DNA of 19,389 nucleotides from Candidatus Saccharimonadota bacterium (GCA_003231925.1 QIKK01000006.1:1-19389); one strand, 5' to 3'. Numbered from the stretch's first letter, positions 1 to 7,847 are shown. Numbers and translations: made by a program. The notes: generated by a model not told the origin, from the sequence alone.

Positions 1-81
1 AATATAAATAATATTAGTATTTTTATTTTTGTATACTTCACAGTAGTATACTATCATAAAACGTAAGCTTTTTCAAGTATG

Positions 82-364
82 TGTGGGGGTTCAAATGATG
101 AGCGCCACTTCCTTATTATGTATTTTGTCTTGGTATTGGTCAGGTGTCAAGTAATTGAGCGATTGATGTGGTCGGTAACTATGATAATAATCTATCCACT
201 TCAATCTTTGTTTAGCAGCCTTACTTAAAGTAACTGTTGTCTTAATACTTCCGAGCCTAGGTACTATAACTCCAACTCGGGTTTGTACACCTGTATGCAT
301 AACTCTCTCCTTCTAGAATTTAATTATATTCTAGAAGTGGCGCTTATCTATCTGAACCTGGACA
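82..364 (-). mobile_element. Internally deleted IS481/IS3-type element (MITE-like)
   Basis: The left end begins TGTGGGGGTTCA (82-93) and continues to AGCGCCACTTC (101-111). The right end reads GAAGTGGCGCT (334-344) and finishes TGAACCTGGACA (353-364). As inverted repeats the two ends share TGT-N3-GGTTCA and AGCGCCACTTC, separated by 7-8 unmatched bases. Between them lies only a 69-codon transposase remnant, so the element is 283 bp instead of the usual 1 kb or more. A second inverted repeat, CTTCTAGAAT/ATTCTAGAAG (310-319/328-337), lies between the remnant's start codon and the right terminus. A possible imperfect target duplication is GTATG (77-81) and GTATT (365-369). The ends and deletion are read from sequence; the family is inferred from the transposase fragment. 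Confidence 0.7.
91..300 (-). pseudogene. Transposase remnant: N-terminus fused to C-terminus
   Basis: This encodes 69 residues. Residues around 24-40 (SKAAKQRLKWIDYYHS) resemble the N-terminal helix-turn-helix region of IS481/IS3-type transposases, where KAKQRLKW.DYY is followed by a second helix. Residues around 41-54 (YRPHQSLNYLTPDQY) are the typical C-terminal end of the rve integrase core. The whole DDE catalytic region that should lie between is missing, so the reading frame looks like an in-frame internal deletion and cannot encode an active transposase. The start has a GGAGAGAG Shine-Dalgarno-like sequence just upstream. The alternative is that only the C-terminal part is homologous. 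The C-terminal assignment is firm, the N-terminal one moderate. Confidence 0.7.
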
Positions 365-411
365 GTATTTTGTACATACTCACTACTTCGTGCACCCAGT
401 CCGTCAGTTTG

Positions 412-2361
412 TCATTGTTTCATATACCTATTAAGTTTATATATTGAAACCTCTTTGTTTTTATATATCAGGGTTCCAGTATCGTTGAATATTGTTTTAT
501 CTAGTTCTGTGCCAAATACGGGTTGATCGGCATAATAGTAGACATAGCCTAAATTTATCAAACTGTTTAAAGATTTATATAAGTGGGTATTATTTTTTAA
601 ATTTTCGTATAGCCTATATGTTTGTTTTGTACTGTTTTCTGAAAATCTTAAAAAGTTAGCTGTAACGTCATTTTTCGTATACACTGGTAGCCACATTCCA
701 CCGTCAGTAGGGTATATTATATTGTTTTTCGCGCGAGTCTCATTAATTATGAAATTACCATTTATATTGTTGTCATTAATCCATTGATAGGCCTTAAGGT
801 CGTATCTATTGACTGTTTCTAAAGCCGTGGAAGTCTTCTTATAAGTCGTATATTGCAGTAGAGCAGAAAATAATACCACAACTAGTATTGTTAATATATA
901 AAAGCTTCTAGTTATGATACTCAATCTATGCTTAGGCCACAATAGACTTATCGTTAGTGCAACGGCCATAGTAAAAGCCTGAAAGAATAAAAGTAATCCA
1001 GTTTCTCTTATAATTGTAAAAGTATCAAGACCAAAAATCCGAATTATCAATGGAGTACTCAAAATCCAGAATACTAATATCATTGTAACAGCCCAAATCT
1101 TATTCTTTTGTTGACCTACTAAATATAACAAAGCAACACCAAATACTGGAATATACCAAGTGCTAAAACTATTTGCAAAATTTTTGAACTCAGTGTAGTT
1201 GCCCAGAAATGATTGTTTTATCAGTGCTGGAGTTACGTGCAGAATCCTACCATAGTTTATTGGAACGAGGTTATCAGGATTCTGTTTGGTTTGAAACATA
1301 AACCAAACTATTACAAATAATAAGACAGAAGTAGATAGATATAAATTTTTCCTCCAAGAGAATAGCAGGTTACCTCTACATATCAGTCTATTAACTAAAG
1401 GTATCGAAAGAGCAGTAAAAGACAGTGCTATCAAAAAAATATACCCAAAGGTAGGATAATGTATTAAAAAAAGTCCTGCTAAAGACACGAAAAGAAGTAC
1501 ACTATTTTGTAATTTAGGTTTTTTGTAGTATTCGTTCATAGCAAAAAATATAATTGGAGCTATCATTATTGCGAATATTAAAGCGTTTTTTCCAGAATTC
1601 ACGTATAGCATAGAAGGAATCGGTATTATGAACATGAATAGAGAGACCATGACAGCCATTATCTTATTTCTTGTTATCATAAGTGTAACTAGGCCCCAGG
1701 TTAACACTGAAAGAGCATTGAATGAGTTTGTAACTATATTTAATATGTACGGTATAGAAATATTCGTCGCTTTATATAAAAATGCAACTATCAAGTGTAG
1801 TCCCGGAGAGTAAAAAAAATCAATACTTTCATTTTGAGCTATACTTTTAGCCCACAATGAATGAGCAATGGGGTCGTGTAAAATGGGCGTAGAAAATTCT
1901 TTAATGCTAAGCACCCTAACAACAAAAGCAACAACAAAAAGCAAATATATAGCTATTACGGGCACTAAGTTATTAGTATGGTCGGGGGGGTCTATAAAAA
2001 CTAGTTTATGCCTACGGCTTAAAGTAAGTATAAGCAAGCCAAAGAATAAGTTAATCGATGCAATAAAATCCTGGTTCAATGGTATTTTTACTAAATCTGC
2101 TGTTCCTAATACAAATATAAACAAAAGAATATTAAGGCCAGACAAAATTATAAGAGAGAAAAGAAAATTTGATTTACGTATTTTTATTAAAAAAATAGTA
2201 GGAAATACAAACATAAACAGCGGTAAAAATATGGGAACCAGAAATCCAAGAAGTGAAATTGCTATATACAATAGATAGAGTTTACGTTTAGTCAATAGTT
2301 TATTGACCCACCCGTATATTTTAAGCAAAGTGTATGTGTTTGTATAATTATTTGGATTCAT
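412..2361 (-). CDS. Large polytopic membrane protein, GT-C glycosyltransferase-like
   Basis: This is a 649-residue protein with many hydrophobic segments covering roughly residues 25-520, followed by a soluble C-terminal domain (about 530-649). The loop after the first group of helices contains HDPIAHSLW (about 162-170), and a FYSPGLH motif follows about 20 residues later. This layout, with an acidic/His periplasmic loop after early helices and a soluble tail, is seen in GT-C fold glycosyltransferases that use lipid-linked sugars and in related membrane proteins of polysaccharide loci. A role in sugar transfer or polymerisation on the outer face of the membrane is an inference; an O-antigen polymerase-type function is the main alternative. 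No clear Shine-Dalgarno precedes the ATG. It is the last minus-strand gene before the deleted insertion element. Confidence 0.65.
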   Translation of the reverse strand: MNPNNYTNTYTLLKIYGWVNKLLTKRKLYLLYIAISLLGFLVPIFLPLFMFVFPTIFLIKIRKSNFLFSLIILSGLNILLFIFVLGTADLVKIPLNQDFIASINLFFGLLILTLSRRHKLVFIDPPDHTNNLVPVIAIYLLFVVAFVVRVLSIKEFSTPILHDPIAHSLWAKSIAQNESIDFFYSPGLHLIVAFLYKATNISIPYILNIVTNSFNALSVLTWGLVTLMITRNKIMAVMVSLFMFIIPIPSMLYVNSGKNALIFAIMIAPIIFFAMNEYYKKPKLQNSVLLFVSLAGLFLIHYPTFGYIFLIALSFTALSIPLVNRLICRGNLLFSWRKNLYLSTSVLLFVIVWFMFQTKQNPDNLVPINYGRILHVTPALIKQSFLGNYTEFKNFANSFSTWYIPVFGVALLYLVGQQKNKIWAVTMILVFWILSTPLIIRIFGLDTFTIIRETGLLLFFQAFTMAVALTISLLWPKHRLSIITRSFYILTILVVVLFSALLQYTTYKKTSTALETVNRYDLKAYQWINDNNINGNFIINETRAKNNIIYPTDGGMWLPVYTKNDVTANFLRFSENSTKQTYRLYENLKNNTHLYKSLNSLINLGYVYYYADQPVFGTELDKTIFNDTGTLIYKNKEVSIYKLNRYMKQ

Positions 2362-2403
2362 TTTTCAATTTTTTAAAAATTAGCTAGAACTCAACTTCTT
2401 ATT

Positions 2404-2432
2404 TCTACGTATAGTAAAATACTATAGGTAGA
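2404..2432. repeat. 13-bp palindrome (hairpin) between genes
   Basis: TCTACGTATAGTA and TACTATAGGTAGA are inverted repeats with a single mismatch around an AAA loop. The palindrome lies between the 3' end of the chimeric pseudogene and the membrane-protein gene. It has no good T-run on either strand, so a classical intrinsic terminator is only weakly supported. It could instead be an insertion-element end, an mRNA-processing site or an operator. Confidence 0.5.
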
Positions 2433-2461
2433 AGAACTATCTGTTTAATAATTTTCCTTTG

Positions 2462-3018
2462 CTACCTATCATTATCTACTCCTCCTTGACCTAAGAACAT
2501 TATACCGAACAGTATAAACAAGATGCCAGTGATTTTATTAGTGTAAAAGTTTCTTTGAGTACGAAGAATGAGGTAAGAAAAACTAGTAAATACACGAAAC
2601 TCGTAACCAATGGAATAATGTAGCCAAGCCCATAACTACTAATAGTATATAACAATAAACTACTACCGGACAAGACGTCACCAATAACTGACATATCTGT
2701 TCCATCACCAATATTTTTGTTTATCCTTTCAAAATTATTTTTTGATTGGGCTATCGTTAACTGTGTAGTTACAATCCATTCATCAGATCGGATTGATCTA
2801 GGGGCACCTACTATAAGAGATTGGTCCTTTGTAGTTGTACCATTGAAATACCCATTATATATACCAATTGATGAACCACTGATACCAAGAATAACTAAAA
2901 TAATAAGTGGTATAGCTAATAAGGTTGGGTATGCATACTTAGATTTTATAAATTTAGATAAAGATTTTCTCAATGAAGTAGACTGTTCCCCGACAAACTG
3001 TTTATGTGTATATTTCAT
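2462..3018 (-). pseudogene. Chimeric, frameshifted membrane-protein pseudogene
   Basis: Two unrelated proteins are joined. Residues 1 to about 114 resemble the start of a large membrane protein of polysaccharide loci (DUF7657/YfhO-like, assigned from memory of the family): one N-terminal membrane segment (about 32-48), then GAPRSIRSDEW (71-81) and NIGDGTDMSVIGDV (102-115). From about residue 116 the sequence is the C-terminal half of a small EmrE/EamA-like transporter, closely matching the intact neighbour at 3069-3425 (ISSY.LGYIIPL). The frame reaches a stop at 2500. A one-base slip at the A-run near 2533 restores the expected ending KITGILFILFGIMFLG and a stop at 2462, so one A appears to be missing. 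The open frame carries a double lesion (fusion plus frameshift) and is unlikely to be functional. Confidence 0.75.
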
Positions 3019-3068
3019 GTGGAGATAGCTCTTTGTATGCTGAGTAGATGATACATTACGGCGACAAA

Positions 3069-3425
3069 TTAACGGCTACTAAGGTTTAACAAAATAACCC
3101 CAAATATTATAAGTAATATAGCAGTAACTTTCATTATCGTAAATACTTCGTTAAATATAAAATAGGATGCTACAAAAATTATTACATACACAAAAGCAGT
3201 TGTTAAAGGAATGATATACCCCAGGTCGTAACTACTAATTAAGTAAGTATATATAATAAAACTTATGCCATAGAGTAATACACCAAGAATAACTGCAAAG
3301 TTTATATTAAAAGAAAATCTGCCGTTATTAATACTTATAGGAGCACCCAATTTAGCGCCCATCTTTAATATGACTAGTGCGGCACTAGTTGTTAGAATAT
3401 ACATTGTGATAATAAATTTAGACAT
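3069..3425 (-). CDS. Small four-helix EmrE/EamA-like transporter (ArnE/ArnF type)
   Basis: This encodes 118 residues with four predicted membrane helices (about 5-20, 43-65, 72-92 and 97-114), the size and layout of small multidrug-resistance/EamA half-transporters. In polysaccharide loci such proteins often act as flippase subunits for lipid-linked sugars, like ArnE/ArnF for undecaprenyl-phosphate-aminoarabinose. That role here is inferred from the neighbouring glycosyltransferases. ArnE/F-type proteins commonly work as pairs, and the broken paralogue just downstream (2462-2673) may be a former partner. The glutamate in FNEVF (about residue 91) lies near the start of the last helix. Start is the first in-frame ATG. 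Confidence 0.75.
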   Translation of the reverse strand: MSKFIITMYILTTSAALVILKMGAKLGAPISINNGRFSFNINFAVILGVLLYGISFIIYTYLISSYDLGYIIPLTTAFVYVIIFVASYFIFNEVFTIMKVTAILLIIFGVILLNLSSR

Positions 3426-3445
3426 GATGTAATTTTACAATACCT

Positions 3446-4675
3446 TTAGTTAAATAAGAAATTATGTAGTTTACCCATTATAATATTTCTTTCAAAATAT
3501 TTAAAATGGTATTTTCTTGATTTAAGTCCTAAATTATTTCTTTGTTTTTTATTCATCATGTATACCTTGTAAATATTATTTGCTAATGTAGGGGCGTCTT
3601 CGGTCGGACCTACGAACCCAGATTTAATTTTGTTATTGATAAGATCTTGTACTTCTCCATCCATCGCTAAGACTATCGGCCGACCTGCAGCGATGTAAGA
3701 CATTACTTTTGCAGGTATTGTTGCCTCCAGAAGCTCACTTTTTGTGAGACAGCCTACCAGTACATCAGCAATAGTGGTGTATTTAGGTATATCTGAAATA
3801 GGTTTTTGCCCTTCAAAAAAGAAACAATCATTAAGATTGTTCTTGGTAATTTCTGCAACAAGCCAGTTAATAGACATACCGCTACCAACGATGATCCAGT
3901 TTATATCTTTAACCTTCCTAGATTTTAGTATTTTTGCTGCATCAATTATCGTGGTAAAGGATTGAGCGGGGCTTATATTGCCAGTAAAGAGTACATTAAA
4001 TCTCTTGCTAAATCTTTTTGTTAGAACTTTATCTACGATGTCTCTTTCATATATTTTCTCACAAGCTTGAGGGAGCACCAGTACAGAGCTGGAGGCTTTA
4101 CCTGTTATAGTAATAATTTTTTCTTTCATTTGTTCTGATAAAACAATAAATTTATCGACATTTTTATAGTGCCAATGAGATATTCGAGTAATTGTTTTTC
4201 GCATAAGTTTATTTTTTATATCCAGAACAGAAAATAAGTTTTCAGGCCATAGGTCTAGCACATACATAACTGTCTCAGTTTTTTTAATTTTGCCAACAAT
4301 AATACCTGAAATCGACATCATGACGGGGGATAATGAATAAAGAAAAATCTTGTCGTACTTTTTAGTGAGTAAACGTGGCACATGAAGTAAACTAGCGATT
4401 GGAAACGATAAATAGTTAATAAATATTCTAAAATTAGTGTTATTACCGCGTGGAATTTCAAAAACACGCCTAATACTAATACCTTTATGAATTTGTTTTC
4501 GGTTTTTAAAGTATGAATATCCTTTTGTAAATTTCCCTGACGGGTAATTTGGTATACCACATAAGACGTCTACATCACATTTCTTTTCAATGAAAAAATT
4601 CGCAGTATCATTAATTCTAAAAGCTTCAGGCCAAAAATGCTGACAGATGATAAGGATTTTTTTGACCGAGTGCAT
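3446..4675 (-). CDS. wbuB: GT4-family glycosyltransferase, WbuB-like (L-FucNAc transferase type)
   Basis: This is a 409-residue GT-B fold glycosyltransferase. The N-terminal domain begins KKILIICQHFWPEAFRIND and continues with GIPNYPSGK (about 40-48), which is characteristic of the WbuB group. The C-terminal nucleotide-sugar domain contains LFTGNISPAQ (about 229-238), IVGSG and an E.TIPAKVMSYIAAGRPI region near residues 317-333. WbuB enzymes are known to transfer L-N-acetylfucosamine onto a lipid-linked acceptor at the inner membrane, and they usually lie beside fnlABC. Here fnlA and fnlC are only remnants, so its donor may now come from the inserted cassette (6411-9860) or from elsewhere. 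The ATG is preceded at close range by AGGGGC. The family is firm; the exact sugar is inferred. Confidence 0.8.
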   Translation of the reverse strand: MHSVKKILIICQHFWPEAFRINDTANFFIEKKCDVDVLCGIPNYPSGKFTKGYSYFKNRKQIHKGISIRRVFEIPRGNNTNFRIFINYLSFPIASLLHVPRLLTKKYDKIFLYSLSPVMMSISGIIVGKIKKTETVMYVLDLWPENLFSVLDIKNKLMRKTITRISHWHYKNVDKFIVLSEQMKEKIITITGKASSSVLVLPQACEKIYERDIVDKVLTKRFSKRFNVLFTGNISPAQSFTTIIDAAKILKSRKVKDINWIIVGSGMSINWLVAEITKNNLNDCFFFEGQKPISDIPKYTTIADVLVGCLTKSELLEATIPAKVMSYIAAGRPIVLAMDGEVQDLINNKIKSGFVGPTEDAPTLANNIYKVYMMNKKQRNNLGLKSRKYHFKYFERNIIMGKLHNFLFN

Positions 4676-4681
4676 GAGCCC

Positions 4682-5455
4682 CTAAGAAACTTCTTTTGTT
4701 AGTTCTTTTTCTTTTTCAAATAAGCCAACAAATATATCCCCTTTGTTTTTAAGGGAGAAGTAACGGAAGAGCACATACCAAATATCATGTAGGACCTTAG
4801 ATTTACGACTCATTTCTACTTGCGGTAGGCCAGCGTAGTTTTGATAGAATTTATTTGTTAGGTCACGTGTAATTGGTGAGTGAAATGGGAAGCCTGCGTA
4901 GAATGTATTCACGGTTTTATAGCCCTCAGACTCCATAAAAGTCTCAATTTCTTTACGTTTAAAGTTACGAACATGACCAATGTGTACTTCATAGGGGCGC
5001 ATCCGACCAATGGGAGAGGAAATGAGCATGTATTTGTTATTTACTTTAGCGAGTTTCCTCGTGAGGCCCTTCCAGTCTTCGATATGTTCGAGCACGTCAA
5101 ACGCTGTAATAAGATCAAAGTTTTCTTTATTTTCTTCTTCTTTTGTTATGTCTTTAGTCGCGAAGGAGACATTCTTTATTTTATGGTATTTTTTTGCAGC
5201 CTCTATCCCTTCCTTTGAAAAATCATATCCAACTACCTTGGCTTTTTTGAAATAACGGGCCATCATTGTAGTCTTATTGCCTACACCACAGCCAATGTCT
5301 GCAATTGAAGTGATGTCTTTTTTTGAAATTTTTTCCAATGTCAGAGTTAAAAGGTGATCGAACCAACGCGCCCCAGCACTCTTATAGAGATAATTAATCG
5401 TATTTTCGTTCCAGTACGTCTCGTAGTATTTTTTATTCGTGTCTTTGCTGTTCAT
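4682..5455 (-). CDS. SAM-dependent class I methyltransferase
   Basis: This encodes 257 residues. Motif I, IADIGCGVGNKT (about 51-62), binds S-adenosylmethionine. VVGYDFS (about 74-80) carries the acidic residue at the end of strand 2, and FDLITAFDVLEHIEDW (about 113-128) is the usual motif IV and post-motif region of Methyltransf_11/25 proteins. It ends 6 bp before the WbuB-like gene and is probably co-transcribed with it. The context suggests methylation of a sugar or a terminal cap on the polysaccharide, but the sequence does not show the acceptor. The C-terminal third has no motif I recognise. Confidence 0.8.
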   Translation of the reverse strand: MNSKDTNKKYYETYWNENTINYLYKSAGARWFDHLLTLTLEKISKKDITSIADIGCGVGNKTTMMARYFKKAKVVGYDFSKEGIEAAKKYHKIKNVSFATKDITKEEENKENFDLITAFDVLEHIEDWKGLTRKLAKVNNKYMLISSPIGRMRPYEVHIGHVRNFKRKEIETFMESEGYKTVNTFYAGFPFHSPITRDLTNKFYQNYAGLPQVEMSRKSKVLHDIWYVLFRYFSLKNKGDIFVGLFEKEKELTKEVS

Positions 5456-5550
5456 ATAATCTTCTTCAATTCAATGATTTTACTCGTAATCTATCTCTTG
5501 ACTTATTTTGACCACGAAGAAGCTCATTGTCAAGTTAATGTGGAGGTTCA

Positions 5551-5957
5551 TGTGCTAATCGCAGGTATTTTATAAGTAGAGGCTATTATATCTAACGTAT
5601 CCATTAATGAGATGAAGCTATTATTATTGTCTATAATTTCCTCACGATGTGCAGGCACAAGTATATATTATTTTTTTTCAGCTTCAAAGTACTTCCCACT
5701 TTAGAAGAATTAATTTTTGAAAGATTTTCTTTAATAACTTCCGCCATTGGCGAAACTGTAACAAAAATATGTTCTTTGCGCGCACCTTCATTAGTAAGAT
5801 AACACCTTGCATGTTCAGTGTATAGCAAGTTTATATCACTTATATGATCTACTATTTTTCTATTAATTTCTTCTTGTAAGTTTTCATCAAAATAACGATT
5901 TCCAGCCTCCATGTGGTAAATTGGTATTTTCAGACGCTTTGCAGAAAGTGCACAGAG
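5551..5957 (-). pseudogene. fnlC: fnlC (UDP-N-acetylglucosamine 2-epimerase-type) remnant
   Basis: This is a middle fragment of a WecB/FnlC-family epimerase. On the minus strand it enters abruptly at CALSAKRLKIPIYHMEAGNR, continues through EEINRKIVDHISDINLLYTEHA and loses one T near 5673. In the shifted frame it continues VPAHREEIIDNNNSF and ASTYKIPAI before reaching a stop at 5548-5550. The N-terminal third is missing and replaced by insertion-sequence DNA from 5958. Its closest type is FnlC/WbjD, which makes UDP-L-FucNAc, matching the adjacent WbuB-like transferase. It is distinct from the intact WecB-like gene at 8781-9860, which reads on the other strand. Truncation and frameshift are seen directly; the fnlC identity is inferred from motifs and context. 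Confidence 0.82.
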
Positions 5958-6092
5958 TTAACAACAGTGATTCAAACGGAAGTTGATAAAGCGCTAACGT
6001 GCATCAACAACAAACCCAGGAAAATATTGGGTTACAAAAGTTCACTGCAAATTGCTAAATGAGAAGGGATAATTCTAGACGGGGTGTCCTGA
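5958..6092 (+). pseudogene. IS30-family transposase C-terminal remnant 1
   Basis: Reading from 5958 in frame, the translation contains TEVDKALTCINNKPRKILGYK, which matches the end of IS30-family transposases (N.RPRK.LGYKTP). It meets a TGA at 6060 and, after EGIILDGVS, another at 6090. There is no upstream catalytic region: the fragment starts exactly where fnlC homology stops. It probably marks the point where an insertion sequence entered and later lost most of its body. Confidence 0.65.
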
Positions 6093-6251
6093 TTTGGGAG
6101 TGAATTTAGGGCCAGGGGTTACTTTCCTAAAAGTACAGATTTTCGCGGAATCAGTCACGGTGAATTAAAGCACGTGCAATACTTGTTGAACGGTAGATCA
6201 AGGAAAGTACTTGGTTTCCATACACCATACGAAGAATTCAATGATTACTAA
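6093..6251 (+). pseudogene. IS30-family transposase C-terminal remnant 2
   Basis: The same frame continues after the second TGA with ARGYFPKSTDFRGIS, HGELKHVQYLLNGRSRKVLGF and HTPYEEFNDY before a stop at 6249. This is another IS30-family C-terminus (Y.PK.TDF, then LN.RPRK.LG..TPYE.F), so two C-terminal ends lie in tandem. Sequence at about 6283-6312, TATGTTGCGTTAGAGGG and following bases, resembles an IS30-type terminal inverted repeat. That would put the element end about 100 bp before the cassette's first gene. No left end or catalytic domain is visible. Confidence 0.7.
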
Positions 6252-6348
6252 CAAAGAAAGGAGAGGTATTGCCAAAAACGCTTATGTTGCGTTAGAGGGT
6301 TGAGAGTGGCCAAGCTAACAAATCGAAAACACCTCGTTGTTATTGTCC

Positions 6349-6378
6349 TTGATAACACATGCAAAGATGTGTGATAAT
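6349..6378 (+). promoter_or_regulatory. Strong promoter of the sugar cassette, operator-like palindrome in the spacer
   Basis: The -35 is TTGATA (6349-6354) and the -10 is GATAAT (6373-6378), extended by TGT (6370-6372), with an 18-bp spacer. The spacer is filled exactly by the inverted repeat ACACAT-N6-ATGTGT (6355-6372), a layout that suits a dimeric repressor or a hairpin. The promoter reads into the gene starting at 6411 and lies just beyond the IS30 remnant, so the element may have supplied or neighboured it. The motifs are seen directly; activity is inferred. Confidence 0.65.
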
Positions 6379-6402
6379 TAAGTAAAGAGATAAGTAAAGA
6401 GA
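6379..6402 (+). repeat. Two tandem copies of a 12-bp sequence in the leader
   Basis: TAAGTAAAGAGA occurs twice without interruption (6379-6390 and 6391-6402), directly between the -10 element and the GAGGGG ribosome-binding site (6401-6406). The second copy runs into the ribosome-binding site. It could be a slippage duplication or could tune leader length or translation. Confidence 0.8.
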
Positions 6403-6410
6403 GGGGTACG

Positions 6411-7370
6411 ATGAAGGTATTAATAGTTGGGGGTGCAGGTTATATAGGCGGTGCGCTTACGGATATTCTTAGATCTACAAAGCACGAAATTCGAGTTTAT
6501 GACGCGCTACTTTATGAAGAAGCATATATGAAAGATATACCTTTTGTATTTGGAGACATTAGAGAAAGAGAAAAACTTAAAAAACAACTAAAGTGGGCGG
6601 ATGCTGTTGTTTGGCTTGCCGCGCTAGTTGGTGACGGGGCGTGTGCCATAAACCCAGAAATAACATCAGAACTTAACGAAGAAGCTGTAAAATGGCTTAC
6701 TAATAACTTTTCTGGAAGAATTGTGTTCATGTCGACATGTTCCGTTTATGGGGCACAAGACGGTGTATTAGACGAAAAATCACCAACGAAGCCATTGTCT
6801 GTATATGCCGTAACAAAGTTGGTTGCCGAGAAGCACTTGAAAAATAGTAACGCAATAATTTTCCGTCTAGGGACTATATTTGGGCTTGGAGATAATTATG
6901 CAAGGATTCGCTTAGATCTTGTGTTGAATACAATGACGACTAGAGCCGTTACAGAAGGAAAGTTGAAAGTATTTGGCGGGGAGCAGTATCGCCCACTTTT
7001 ACACGTCAGAGATGCTGCCCAGGCTGTTGCGAATAACCTAACGACAAATCATACAGGTATTTACAATCTACATTATGAAAATGTTAAGATTCTAGATCTT
7101 GCGTACGAAGTTGTTAAGTATATACCTAGCGCAAAACTAGATATCGTAGATATAAAGTTTGAGGATGCCAGGAATTATAAATCTACTAGTGATAAAGCTA
7201 TAAGTGCTTTCGGGTTCAAACCAAAATTAACCATGAAAGACGGTGTTGAGGAAGTCAAAAAACTAATCGAAGAGAGAAGGATAAAAGATATAAACAACCC
7301 TCGTTATTCAAATCAAAGTTTCCTAACTACATTCAACACACATAAATGGGATGGAAGTAAAAAAGCATGA
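6411..7370 (+). CDS. NAD-dependent nucleotide-sugar epimerase/dehydratase (extended SDR)
   Basis: This encodes 319 residues. The Rossmann cofactor motif GGAGYIGG is at 7-14, the acidic residue closing the second strand is in VYDA (29-32), and the catalytic YxxxK is Y132-K136 (YAVTK), with MSTCSVYG (107-114) supplying the Ser/Thr region. It therefore acts on a nucleotide-linked sugar in the cytoplasm; the substrate cannot be read from sequence. It starts with ATG after GAGGGG and is the first gene of the plus-strand cassette. It overlaps the next gene by 4 bp (ATGA), so the two are likely translationally coupled. Its partner is a cupin, a pairing used to make deoxy or keto sugars. It is not an FnlA-type 4,6-dehydratase: the motif GGTGSFGN seen in the fnlA remnant is absent. 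Confidence 0.85.
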   Translation: MKVLIVGGAGYIGGALTDILRSTKHEIRVYDALLYEEAYMKDIPFVFGDIREREKLKKQLKWADAVVWLAALVGDGACAINPEITSELNEEAVKWLTNNFSGRIVFMSTCSVYGAQDGVLDEKSPTKPLSVYAVTKLVAEKHLKNSNAIIFRLGTIFGLGDNYARIRLDLVLNTMTTRAVTEGKLKVFGGEQYRPLLHVRDAAQAVANNLTTNHTGIYNLHYENVKILDLAYEVVKYIPSAKLDIVDIKFEDARNYKSTSDKAISAFGFKPKLTMKDGVEEVKKLIEERRIKDINNPRYSNQSFLTTFNTHKWDGSKKA

Positions 7371-7819
7371 GTAAAAAATACACTGAACCAAATCTTATAC
7401 CAGGGGGTTTAGCTGTAGATGATAGAGGGCAGGTAACATTTATCAACGATTTCACGTTTGATGGGATAAAGCGTTTTTATATGGTGTCAAATCATAACGC
7501 AGGTTTTGTTAGGGCTTGGCATGCACATAAGAAGGAAGCCAAGTATGTCTTAGTAGTAAGGGGTGCTGCTGTGGTAGGTGCGGTAGAAATTGACGATTGG
7601 AAGAACCCCTCCAATAAAACAGAAGTCAAAAGATTTGTGCTTTCAGAAAAGACACCAAAAATCCTCTATATACCGGAGGGTTATGCTAATGGGTTCAAGA
7701 CTATGACTAGTAATACCCAAGTTATGTTTTTTTCTACATCGACACTTGAGGAGTCTAAGGACGACGACTATCGTTTTGACTCACGTTACTGGGATATTTG
7801 GGCAATAGAAGAGAGATAA
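7367..7819 (+). CDS. RmlC/WxcM-like cupin sugar-nucleotide epimerase or isomerase
   Basis: This 150-residue cupin has RAWHAHKKEAKYV (49-61), the counterpart of the RG.H.......V motif around the active-site histidine of RmlC and of FdtA/WxcM-type ketoisomerases, followed by the turn VVRGAAVV. A late YANGFKTMT resembles the GFANGF motif of RmlC proteins. It is shorter than the rmlC product at 13699-14295 (198 residues) and is clearly a different subfamily. It probably epimerises or isomerises the 4-keto sugar handled by the preceding dehydrogenase; the two genes overlap by 4 bp. Which carbon is affected and which nucleotide is used are unknown. Confidence 0.75.
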   Translation: MSKKYTEPNLIPGGLAVDDRGQVTFINDFTFDGIKRFYMVSNHNAGFVRAWHAHKKEAKYVLVVRGAAVVGAVEIDDWKNPSNKTEVKRFVLSEKTPKILYIPEGYANGFKTMTSNTQVMFFSTSTLEESKDDDYRFDSRYWDIWAIEER

Positions 7820-7847
7820 TTAACTAAAAAACAGGAAGGATAATTGT

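Noticed and set aside
77..369. Firm target-site duplication for the deleted insertion element
   Set aside because: Only GTATG/GTATT (four matching bases) flank the ends; too short and AT-rich to be sure.
1628..2278. Plus-strand open frames of 61 and 136 codons
   Set aside because: They lie antisense within the 649-residue membrane-protein gene, have no recognisable motif and no ribosome-binding site; they mirror the hydrophobic coding strand.
5354..5575. Plus-strand 73-codon open frame at the methyltransferase start
   Set aside because: It overlaps the start of the methyltransferase and the fnlC remnant on the other strand and shows no family features.
6060..6092. UGA read as an amino acid (alternative genetic code)
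   Set aside because: The two in-frame TGA codons lie in an insertion-sequence remnant, while many intact genes (for example rmlD) end with TGA and use TGG for tryptophan.
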